Assembly: GCA_942493345.1 (NCBI GenBank)
Contig: OW818695.1
Coordinates: 372,001-436,000, forward strand
DNA from: GWE2-42-39 sp942493345
GTDB taxonomy: Bacteria > Bacteroidota > Bacteroidia > Bacteroidales > Prolixibacteraceae
DNA length: 64,000 bases
Reading direction: 5' to 3'
Position numbers and translations under genes: made by a program. A model generated the notes under the pieces. That model worked only from the letters and a program-made list of their open reading frames with translations, searched no databases and was not told the DNA's origin. Shown here piece after piece: positions 26,378 through 34,074 of this stretch; the first letter of the stretch is position 1; the number at the start of each line of letters is the position of its first letter.

Positions 26378-26508
26378 GCTGCTAACAAAAACTATATGTC
26401 AATTGCCGTTTCCGTGCTGACAACAAGCCGCATAGCCCGCAACAGCGGCGGTGCGGCTCGACAGGAAAGCAACCCGCAGTCGGCAACTGCATATAGTTCC
26501 GTCCGTTA
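26378..26508 (+). repeat. attC1, type B attC-like site ending cassette C1
   Basis: Left end GCTGCTAAC is the reverse complement of the C1 start GTTAGCAGC. The inner stem AACTATATG/CATATAGTT differs from the type A stem, but the unpaired bases between outer and inner arms are again 3 on the left (AAA) and 6 on the right (CCGTCC). Crossover is at 26505/26506. Confidence 0.85.
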
Positions 26509-26542
26509 GGTGCAAGCCAAACGCCGCTTTTTGACACATTTT

Positions 26543-26799
26543 CGCTAACTTGACAATGACTAAAAATAAAAAAACAGATAGGATTAATGCTTTTGGAAAC
26601 CTCTTTGCAAGGGGTTTTAATTTTTTTTACCCCACGCGCATTGCGCCTTTTGGGCGCATTAGGAATGGGACAATCAACAGCCCACCCACAAAACAGCACA
26701 TTTGCAAACTTGCCAACCGCGCCAAAACCCAAGTTTGCAAAAGAGCTGTTTTTTTTGCCCTCGCGCCTGCCTTGTGCGTAGGACATCGCTAACTTGACA
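26543..26799. repeat. Leader of cassette C2 with 13 bp direct repeats and stem-loop element A
   Basis: No gene is seen from 26506 to 26863. CGCTAACTTGACA occurs at 26543-26555 and again at 26787-26799. Between them is stem-loop element A: arms 26690-26711 and 26731-26752, with the conserved GCACATTTGC on the left and GCAAAAGAGC on the right, pairing except for two A:A mismatches, followed by a T-run. Direct flanks are GCCCACCCAC (left) and GCCCTCGCGC (right). Elements B, C and D are relatives. Confidence 0.7.
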
Positions 26800-26843
26800 G
26801 AAACTAAAAAAGGTTAATGAACTTTTACAGCAAATTATTGGTT

Positions 26844-26851
26844 TACTTTTG
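26844..26851 (+). promoter_or_regulatory. -7 promoter box of the Fur-family gene
   Basis: TACTTTTG matches TAnnTTTG, 13 bp before the ATG, implying a very short leader. It shows that cassette C2 brings its own promoter. Confidence 0.55.
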
Positions 26852-26863
26852 TATCATTGATTT

Positions 26864-27274
26864 ATGAAAGAGAACGAAACCAAATTAGAAAACAGAAATA
26901 TCAAACCAACCGCTATGCGCGAGTTGGTCTTAAAGGTTTTGAGCGAACAATCGGCAGCCATTAGTTTAGCCGACCTGGAACAAAAATTTGAGAAAGTAGA
27001 TAAGGTTACCCTTTACCGGACACTCAAAACTTTTGAAGAAAACAAGCTCATTCATAGTATCGATGATGGTACTGGTTCGGTGAAATATGCCTTGTGCCGT
27101 GAGACATGTCAGTGCCACCCGGAAGATCTTCATGTTCATTTCCTTTGCACCAAATGCAAGCAAACGTATTGCTTAACCGATATTCCTGTTCCTTCAGTGA
27201 ACCTTCCTGTGGAGTTTACCCTTGAAAATATTAACATGGTTGTGAAAGGGGTTTGTTCCAATTGCCAGAAATAA
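26864..27274 (+). CDS. Fur-family metal-responsive repressor
   Basis: A 136-residue winged-helix regulator. The DNA-binding half holds PTAMRELVLKVLSEQ and KVDKVTLYRTLKTFEE. The metal-binding half has HPEDLHVHFLCTKC and a final CSNC, the paired CxxC structural zinc site. It is the first gene of the metal efflux island. A perfect dyad just downstream (27278-27292) may be its operator. Whether it senses Zn, Fe or another metal is not visible. Confidence 0.88.
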   Translation: MKENETKLENRNIKPTAMRELVLKVLSEQSAAISLADLEQKFEKVDKVTLYRTLKTFEENKLIHSIDDGTGSVKYALCRETCQCHPEDLHVHFLCTKCKQTYCLTDIPVPSVNLPVEFTLENINMVVKGVCSNCQK

Positions 27275-27277
27275 CTT

Positions 27278-27312
27278 TGCAACTCGGTTGCATCAACTTT
27301 TTTCTATCTTTG
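27278..27312 (+). promoter_or_regulatory. Dyad operator overlapping the promoter of the efflux operon
   Basis: TGCAAC-TCG-GTTGCA is a perfect 15 bp inverted repeat at 27278-27292. A TATCTTTG -7 box follows at 27305-27312, and the next gene starts at 27329. Its form fits a Fur/Zur-family site and its place suits repression of the island by the adjacent regulator. That pairing is inference. Confidence 0.6.
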
Positions 27313-27328
27313 GCGTTAAATATCACAG

Positions 27329-27637
27329 ATGAAACTTTTTGCATACATATTAGCAGTTGTTGTTCTTACCCTAGCCATACATCCATGTGCTGATGGTACG
27401 AACCTAAACGCTTTGCAAAAAACTGAACTATCTCAAAATACTGATAACAGCAATCATCAAAATGATTTTGATAATTGTTCTCCATTTTGTACCTGCCAGT
27501 GCTGTCATTCGAACTTTTTTGTTTCAGGTATTACAGTACCTTTTCCCGCTATTGAAATAGAAATCAGGCATATTGATTTATTCCAGATTTTTAACAGTAT
27601 CGATTTATTTGATTTTCTGATTCCTCCCAAGCATTAA
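27329..27637 (+). CDS. Small Cys-rich exported protein (DUF6660-like)
   Basis: A 102-residue protein with a signal peptide (MKLFAYILAVVVLTLA) and a compact Cys cluster, CSPFCTCQCCHSNFF, near residue 50. Its C-terminus is rich in Ile/Phe/Pro. Similar short proteins lie ahead of CusA/CzcA efflux genes in Bacteroidota. A periplasmic metal-binding role is plausible from the cysteines but unproven. Confidence 0.7.
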   Translation: MKLFAYILAVVVLTLAIHPCADGTNLNALQKTELSQNTDNSNHQNDFDNCSPFCTCQCCHSNFFVSGITVPFPAIEIEIRHIDLFQIFNSIDLFDFLIPPKH

Positions 27638-27769
27638 TTTTTCTTCAAATTTTTAAAGTGGGTCTTTCCTTTTAGCAGTATAAAAAGGTTTGGCCGTGTA
27701 CTTACGTCCATTTTCTAATAACTTCCATTGTTAAAACCATGATTTAATATCATTTAAAACAATTGAAAA

Positions 27770-28012
27770 TTGAGACCAAAAAATGAACTACCCCGCCGCA
27801 AGCGAACGGAGTATCAACCCAAAAAAGCAAAAGCAAGATACACCGCAAGCGGCCGTGGAATTAGCCCAAAAGAGATTAAAAAGAAACGAAAAAGAAAGAA
27901 ACTCCGGTTTAAAGAAGTAGTAAAATGGTTTTTCATTTTTCTGGCTTGTTCTTTACTTTTTATAGGAATTATTGCCAGGATTTATCACTTTTTCACCGTA
28001 CATGTAAAATAA
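27770..28012 (+). CDS. Small basic single-pass membrane protein, hypothetical
   Basis: An 80-residue frame with a TTG start. The first 50 residues are extremely Lys/Arg-rich and end KEIKKKRKRKKLRFK, followed by one membrane segment (WFFIFLACSLLFIGIIA). By the positive-inside rule the basic part should be cytoplasmic. It ends 15 bp before the RND pump gene. I do not recognise the family, and no ATG start is available near the N-terminus, so confidence is moderate. Confidence 0.45.
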   Translation: MRPKNELPRRKRTEYQPKKAKARYTASGRGISPKEIKKKRKRKKLRFKEVVKWFFIFLACSLLFIGIIARIYHFFTVHVK

Positions 28013-28027
28013 ATTAATCCATAAATT

Positions 28028-31000
28028 ATGATAGAACGTATCATTCATTTTTCGATAAAGAATAAATTTATTGTCGGCCTGTTTGTGGTCGCTTTAATCG
28101 GTTGGGGAACCTATTCCCTTAGCCGTTTGCCCATTGATGCAATCCCCGATATTACCAATAATCAGGTGCAGATTATATCACTTGCGCCATCTTTGGCGGT
28201 ACAGGAGGTTGAGAGTTTTATTACCGCGCCTATTGAAGTCGCGGTTGCCAATATCCCCAATACCATCGAGCTTCGCTCCATTTCCCGCCTGGGTTTATCG
28301 GTTATAACTGTTGTGTTTAAAGACGGTGTAGATGTTTACTGGGCCAGGCAACAATTGAGCGAAAGGCTTAAAGAAGCCGAGGACGTGATCCCTGCCGGTC
28401 TTGCGAAAATAGAACTGGCGCCAATTTCGTCAGGATTGGGCGAAATTTACCAGTACCGGCTTGCCGTTGATAAAGGGTTGGAGAAGAAATTCAATCCAAT
28501 GGAACTGCGAACCATTCAGGATTGGGTTGTTCGCCGCGAGATGCTCGGAACACCCGGTGTTGCTGACATTAACAGCTATGGAGGTTTTGTAAAGCAATAC
28601 GAAATTGCTGTAAATCCTGAAAGGCTCCGTGGGATGAACCTCACACTTAATGATATTTTTCAAGCCCTCGAAAAGAACAATGAAAATACGGGGAGCGCTT
28701 ACATCGACAAAAAACCCACCGCTTATTTTATTCGTGGTATTGGTCTGGTTAAGACCATAGAGGATATTGAAAAGATTGTAGTTAAGTCCAGTTCTTCAGG
28801 AATTCCTATTTTGATTCGCGATGTGGCAACTGTTCAATATGGCAGTGCAACACGTTACGGCGCTTTGGTGGTGGACACTACCGAAGCTGTTGGAGGTGTG
28901 GTGATGATGCTCAAAGGGGCAAATGCCCATGAAGTTGTAGACAATGTTAAAACACGCATCGAATCTATTCAAAAATCAATGCCTAAAGGGGTTACAATTG
29001 AACCGTTCCTGAGTCGTTCCGACCTTGTAGACCGTGCCATAGGAACCGTTTCCAGAAATCTGACAGAAGGGGCATTAATTGTAATCTTCATACTGGTATT
29101 GTTGTTGGGTAATTTACGCGCCGGTCTTGTTGTAGCATCAGTAATACCATTGGCGATGCTTTTTGCAGTATCGCTAATGAACCTCTTTGGTGTATCGGGC
29201 AACCTGATGAGTTTGGGGGCAATCGACTTTGGTTTGATTGTAGATGGTGCGGTTATTATTGTTGAAAGCGTAGTACACCGAATAACGATGAGTAAACATC
29301 ACCATCCGGGTGTGGCAAGGCTTAATCAGCAACAAATGGATGAAAATGTTTTTGATTCGGCCAAGCGGATGATGAATTCGGCCACTTTTGGCCAGGTGAT
29401 TATCCTGATTGTTTACCTTCCAATCATGGCATTGGTTGGCATTGAAGGTAAAATGTTTCGCCCAATGGCGCAGGTGGTGGCTTTTGCCATATTAGGCGCA
29501 GCTATCCTTTCGCTTACTTATGTACCAATGGCTTCTGCTTTGTTTTTAAGCAAAAAAACCGAACACAAACGCAATTTTTCCGACAGGCTGATGGATGGTT
29601 TTCACAGAGCATTTAACCCGGTGATTGCATTTGCGCTCCGGCGTAAATTGCTTGTTTCTGTATCGGCTATTGCCTTGTTCATTTTTAGCTTGTTGCTGTT
29701 TCTCCGTTTGGGTGGTGAGTTTATACCACAGCTCGAAGAAGGCGACCTTGCAGCAGGTGTAATTACCTTACAGGGTGGTTCCCTTTCAAATTCTGTCGAA
29801 ATGGTTCAGAAAGCCAATAAAATATTGCTAGACAATTTTCCTGAAATAAAACATACCGTATGTAAAATCGGTGCGGGTGAAATTCCTACCGACCCCACCC
29901 CGATGGAAACAGGCGATTATATTATTACCCTGAAAGATAAAGACGAGTGGACATCGGCCAAAACCCGGGAAGAACTGGTGGAAAAAATTGAAGAAGCTTT
30001 GATCCCATTGGCTGGTGTGAAATTCGAGTTTCAACAACCAATACAAATGCGTTTTAATGAATTACTTTCAGGATCAAAGCAGGATATTGCCATAAAAATA
30101 TTTGGCGACGACCTGGACATACTTGCCGAAAAGGCCGCCAATGTTGAGAAAATTATTCAGCAAATTGCAGGCGTTGAGGATATTAATGTAGAGAAAGTGA
30201 CCGGACTGGCACAGGTTCAGGTGGAATACAACCGCGACCGGCTGGCCCAATACGGACTTTCAGTTGAAGATGTCAACGTGGTGTTAAAGGCTGCATTTGC
30301 CGGAAGCCAGGCAGGAGTAGTGTTTGACGAAGAAAAACGCTTTGGACTGGTGGTTCGCTTAGATAAAGATTACCGTAAAAGTCTCGACGATGTAAAAAGC
30401 CTTTTTGTGGCGCTCCCCAACGGAGGACAGATACCATTTGAACAGGTGGCCGATATTCAGATTAAATCGGGTCCCGCTCAAGTTTCGCGGGAAAATACAA
30501 AACGACGTATAACCATTGGGTTTAATGTCCGTGGCCGTGATGTACAAAGCGTGATTAACGAAGTAACCAAACAAATGGATTTAAAAGTACAACTACCAAC
30601 AGGTTACTATGTAACCTATGGGGGGCAGTTTCAAAACCTCGTTGCTGCAAAGAACAGGCTTGCAATTGCTGTTCCTGTTGCATTACTTCTGATCTTTGTG
30701 TTGTTGTTTTTTACCTTCCATTCGGTAAAACAAACATTGCTAATCTATACGGCTGTACCGATGTCGGCCATTGGCGGCGTATTTGCACTATGGTTTCGTG
30801 ACATGAATTTTTCGATATCGGCAGGTGTTGGTTTTATTGCCTTATTTGGTGTTGCAGTGCTCAATGGCATTGTGCTGATAGCAGAGTTTAACCGCCTCGA
30901 ACAAGAAGGTGTTACCGATATTTACGAACGTGTCCGTCAAGGTTTGCACACACGTTTACGTCCGGTTATTATGACGGCTGCCGTGGCATCACTTGGCTTT

Positions 31001-32419
31001 CTCCCTATGGCATTGTCAACCTCGGCGGGTGCTGAAGTTCAAAAGCCTTTAGCAACTGTGGTTATTGGCGGTTTGATTTCTGCAACTTTTCTGACCTTGG
31101 TGATTTTGCCTGTTTTTTATATCATCTTTTCTTCAGGAAAATTCAGGCTTTCATTTAAACGGAAATCTGCGAAAATAATGTCTCTATTGTTGTTCTTATT
31201 TATTGGCTCATCATTTTTTAGTACCGTAAAGGCACAGCAAACAAAGACTATTAATTTGCGCGATGCGATACAGACGGCGTTGGACAGCAACCTTTCGATC
31301 CGCTCTTCTGTTTATTCGGTCGATGTTCAGAAAGCGCTAAAAGGTGCATCGTGGGACATTCCCAAAACAGCGATTGACGGAGAGTTCGGTCAGTTTAATT
31401 CGTACAGCAAAGACAATAGCTTTACCCTGTCACAGTCAATTGCTTTTCCAACTGTTTACATTATCCAAAACAAACTGGCAAAGGCAAATATCAAAAGCAG
31501 CGAATGGCAGTTGAAGGCTTCACAGCTCGAAATTGCCACAGGTGTAAAACAGGTTTATTGGCAATTAACCTATCTGTATTCAAAGCAAAGTCTCTTGTTA
31601 TATCAGGACAGTTTATTTTCGGGTTTCCTCAAAGCAGCCGAGCTTAGGGCTAAAATAGGCGAAACAAACCGGCTTGAAATGATTTCAGCCCGTTCGCAAA
31701 GTCTCGAAGTGAAAAACCAGTTGCAGCAAAATACGGCTGATGTGGATATTTTCAGGCAAAAATTACAAACACTTTTGAATACTGGAATTGCCCTACATCT
31801 GGCTGACACAGTGCTTCGTCGTCTTGATTCTGTTCTCATTCCTGACAGTTCTGCTATTGCTGCCAACCCTTCGCTTGGGTATATGCAACAGCAGGTTGAT
31901 GTTTCGCACATCGAAAAGAATCTGGAACGAAGCCGGATGATGCCTGATTTTAACGTAGGTTATTTTAGCCAAACCATAAAGGGCACACAGGATGTGAACG
32001 GCATACCCCGAACTTTCGGTACGGGCGACCGTTTTAATGGCGTACAGGCAGGAATTGCTATACCTCTGTGGTTTGCGCCTTTTACAGCAAAAACGAAAGC
32101 TGCAAAGCTGAAAGAACAGGTGGCCAGTATAAATGCCGAATATTACAACAAGTCGCTTTCGGGCAGTTACCAATCATTGCTTGCCGAAAATGGCAAATAC
32201 AACAACAGTGTGGTTTATTACGAGAAGCAAGCTATCCCCGAAGCCAATATGATCATCGATCAGGCTACACGAAGCTATAAAGCCGGGGCATTGGATTATC
32301 TCGATTATATTCTCACGCTCAACAGGGCATTGAGCATCAAGCAAAACTACCTCGATGCACTGAACAACTATAATCAAACCATCATTTCAATTGACTTTAT
32401 TACAGGTAAAATATTTTAA
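28028..32419 (+). CDS. HME-RND metal efflux pump (CzcA/CusA type) fused to a TolC-like outer-membrane factor
   Basis: 1463 residues. Residues 1 to about 1040 are a heavy-metal RND pump with two porter regions. GAIDFGLIVDGAVIIVES (about 398-415) is the signature of divalent-cation pumps (Zn/Co/Cd/Ni) rather than of CusA copper pumps. From Met1051 a second signal-like hydrophobic stretch ending VKAQ precedes about 400 residues of TolC/CzcC-type outer-membrane factor with coiled-coil repeats. RND-OMF fusions occur in Bacteroidota. The extra hydrophobic segment would bring the OMF part back to the periplasm. The adaptor gene follows 12 bp later. Confidence 0.92.
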   Translation: MIERIIHFSIKNKFIVGLFVVALIGWGTYSLSRLPIDAIPDITNNQVQIISLAPSLAVQEVESFITAPIEVAVANIPNTIELRSISRLGLSVITVVFKDGVDVYWARQQLSERLKEAEDVIPAGLAKIELAPISSGLGEIYQYRLAVDKGLEKKFNPMELRTIQDWVVRREMLGTPGVADINSYGGFVKQYEIAVNPERLRGMNLTLNDIFQALEKNNENTGSAYIDKKPTAYFIRGIGLVKTIEDIEKIVVKSSSSGIPILIRDVATVQYGSATRYGALVVDTTEAVGGVVMMLKGANAHEVVDNVKTRIESIQKSMPKGVTIEPFLSRSDLVDRAIGTVSRNLTEGALIVIFILVLLLGNLRAGLVVASVIPLAMLFAVSLMNLFGVSGNLMSLGAIDFGLIVDGAVIIVESVVHRITMSKHHHPGVARLNQQQMDENVFDSAKRMMNSATFGQVIILIVYLPIMALVGIEGKMFRPMAQVVAFAILGAAILSLTYVPMASALFLSKKTEHKRNFSDRLMDGFHRAFNPVIAFALRRKLLVSVSAIALFIFSLLLFLRLGGEFIPQLEEGDLAAGVITLQGGSLSNSVEMVQKANKILLDNFPEIKHTVCKIGAGEIPTDPTPMETGDYIITLKDKDEWTSAKTREELVEKIEEALIPLAGVKFEFQQPIQMRFNELLSGSKQDIAIKIFGDDLDILAEKAANVEKIIQQIAGVEDINVEKVTGLAQVQVEYNRDRLAQYGLSVEDVNVVLKAAFAGSQAGVVFDEEKRFGLVVRLDKDYRKSLDDVKSLFVALPNGGQIPFEQVADIQIKSGPAQVSRENTKRRITIGFNVRGRDVQSVINEVTKQMDLKVQLPTGYYVTYGGQFQNLVAAKNRLAIAVPVALLLIFVLLFFTFHSVKQTLLIYTAVPMSAIGGVFALWFRDMNFSISAGVGFIALFGVAVLNGIVLIAEFNRLEQEGVTDIYERVRQGLHTRLRPVIMTAAVASLGFLPMALSTSAGAEVQKPLATVVIGGLISATFLTLVILPVFYIIFSSGKFRLSFKRKSAKIMSLLLFLFIGSSFFSTVKAQQTKTINLRDAIQTALDSNLSIRSSVYSVDVQKALKGASWDIPKTAIDGEFGQFNSYSKDNSFTLSQSIAFPTVYIIQNKLAKANIKSSEWQLKASQLEIATGVKQVYWQLTYLYSKQSLLLYQDSLFSGFLKAAELRAKIGETNRLEMISARSQSLEVKNQLQQNTADVDIFRQKLQTLLNTGIALHLADTVLRRLDSVLIPDSSAIAANPSLGYMQQQVDVSHIEKNLERSRMMPDFNVGYFSQTIKGTQDVNGIPRTFGTGDRFNGVQAGIAIPLWFAPFTAKTKAAKLKEQVASINAEYYNKSLSGSYQSLLAENGKYNNSVVYYEKQAIPEANMIIDQATRSYKAGALDYLDYILTLNRALSIKQNYLDALNNYNQTIISIDFITGKIF

Positions 32420-32431
32420 AACAATACTATC

Positions 32432-33616
32432 ATGACAAAGAATAGATTCATCGCAACAATTATTATTTCAGCCTTCCTGATCAGTTTAGTTTCATGCAGC
32501 GGAGGCACAAAAAGCGCTGCCGAAACCAAAGAGGAAGAGGTTATACCTGAAGATATTGTCGAGTTACGGGGGGATCAAATCAAATTGGCCAATATCGAAA
32601 CCGGGGCAATTGAAGAACGTTCGTTAAGTGGAACTCTCAAAGTTAGCGGCACAGTTGCCTTTGCCCCTCAAAATCTGGCCACTGTCAGCATGCCATTGGG
32701 TGGATTTGTTAAAAGCACATCCCTAATGCCTGGCAATGCTGTTCGCAAAGGGCAAACCCTGGCAATACTCGAAAACCAGGAATTTGTTGATATTCAGCAA
32801 GCATATCTGGAAGCAAAAAACAAGTTCGAATATTCAGAGGCCGAATATAACAGGCAAAGCGAATTGTACAAGAACGATGTCTCTTCGCAAAAGAATATGC
32901 AACAAGTTACTACCGATTACAAAAGCCTTAAAACACAGGTAAAAGCATTGGAGCAAAAACTGGCATTGATCGGTATTGATCCGGCCAATCTGCACGAAGA
33001 TGATATCAGTAGTTCGGTAGCTTTGCTTTCACCTATTTCCGGCTTTGTAAAAGCAGTAAATGTGAACATTGGCAAATTCGTTTCCCCTTCGGATGTATTG
33101 TTCGAGATTGTTAACAGCGACAAACTTTTCCTTGAGCTTACCTTATTCGAAAAAGATGCGGATAAAGTTTCCACAGGCCAAAAAATCCGGTTTTTTATTA
33201 ATAATGAAACCGAACAGCACGAAGCTGTGATCTACCAAACCGGTAAGTCGATCAATGCTGACAAAACCTATAAGGTGTATGCAAGCGTTCAGGGCACATG
33301 TAAAAACGTGTTGCCCGGTATGTACGTGAATGCCATTATTGAATCATCAAGCAACAAGGTTACTGCCCTGCCTTCGGATGCCATTGTTAGTTTTGACGAT
33401 AAGGATTACATTTTCGTCTTTGAGAAAAACAAGGAAGAGGCCGGACAACCTTTTACCGAATACCGCATTATTGAAGTACAAAAAGGAGTTTCAGACAGCG
33501 GGTTTACCGAAATTAAACTTCCTGAAGGTTTTGATATCAGTACGGCAAAGGTTGTAATAAAAGGCGCGTACAACCTGCTTTCGGCTAAGAAAAATGCCGG
33601 TGAAATGGCTTGCTAA
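32432..33616 (+). CDS. Periplasmic adaptor (membrane fusion protein) of the metal efflux pump, CzcB/CusB type
   Basis: A 394-residue lipoprotein: signal peptide with lipobox LVSC followed by SGG, then barrel-sandwich (lipoyl-like) halves around a long alpha-hairpin (about 125-180), a beta-barrel and a membrane-proximal domain. Motifs such as GGFVKSTSLMPGNAVRKGQ and LLSPISGFVKAVNVNIGKF are standard. It bridges the RND pump and the outer-membrane factor. It is the third part of the tripartite pump whose other two parts are fused upstream. Confidence 0.92.
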   Translation: MTKNRFIATIIISAFLISLVSCSGGTKSAAETKEEEVIPEDIVELRGDQIKLANIETGAIEERSLSGTLKVSGTVAFAPQNLATVSMPLGGFVKSTSLMPGNAVRKGQTLAILENQEFVDIQQAYLEAKNKFEYSEAEYNRQSELYKNDVSSQKNMQQVTTDYKSLKTQVKALEQKLALIGIDPANLHEDDISSSVALLSPISGFVKAVNVNIGKFVSPSDVLFEIVNSDKLFLELTLFEKDADKVSTGQKIRFFINNETEQHEAVIYQTGKSINADKTYKVYASVQGTCKNVLPGMYVNAIIESSSNKVTALPSDAIVSFDDKDYIFVFEKNKEEAGQPFTEYRIIEVQKGVSDSGFTEIKLPEGFDISTAKVVIKGAYNLLSAKKNAGEMAC

Positions 33617-33634
33617 ACATTTAAAATAAAGATT

Positions 33635-33967
33635 ATGAAAGAAGTAAAAGCAATAGTAAAACCGTTTAAAGTAAATGATATTTTGAATCAATTACTGGAA
33701 GCTGGTTACCCGAATTTAACAGTCGCAATGGCAGAAGGAACGGGAAATTTTAAGGATAATGACTCTTCGATTTCAACTCATTTTTCAATTACCGACAGTA
33801 AATTAGCCATTATTGTAATTATATGTGCTGAATCTGAGGTAGAAAATATCGTTAGTATAATTTCTTCTATCGGACGGACAGGTAATCCTGGCGATGGTAT
33901 TATCTATGTTTCAGATGTTGAGAAAGTTTACAAAGTGGGTACCGGTTTGGGAAATGGGATAGACTAA
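33635..33967 (+). CDS. P-II-like signalling protein (PII-NG type)
   Basis: A 110-residue protein that opens KEVKAIVKPFKVNDILNQL and ends with the PII C-terminal signature region IGRTGNPGDGIIYVSDVEKVYKVGTG. The T-loop region is altered compared with GlnB. A PII subgroup (PII-NG) is known to be encoded beside CusABC-type efflux genes, which matches this position. It may sense a nucleotide or metal and tune the pump. A terminator follows directly. Confidence 0.8.
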   Translation: MKEVKAIVKPFKVNDILNQLLEAGYPNLTVAMAEGTGNFKDNDSSISTHFSITDSKLAIIVIICAESEVENIVSIISSIGRTGNPGDGIIYVSDVEKVYKVGTGLGNGID

Positions 33968-33976
33968 TATGGGTTT

Positions 33977-34006
33977 AAAGGCTGTCCGTCTAATGGGGCA
34001 GCCTTT
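33977..34006 (+). terminator. Intrinsic terminator after the PII-like gene
   Basis: AAAGGCTG (33977-33984) pairs with CAGCCTTT (33999-34006) around a 14-base loop, followed by a weak AT-rich tail. It separates the pump operon from the P-type ATPase. Confidence 0.7.
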
Positions 34007-34074
34007 ATAAAATAACAGTCAGCTAATTTGTACTAAAAATTTAGAGTGTCTGTAAAACGATAATTACCACAGCA

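Noticed and set aside
26382..26786. 134-residue minus-strand frame spanning attC1 and element A
   Set aside because: It is made entirely of repeat DNA; the same peptide pieces recur at other sites.
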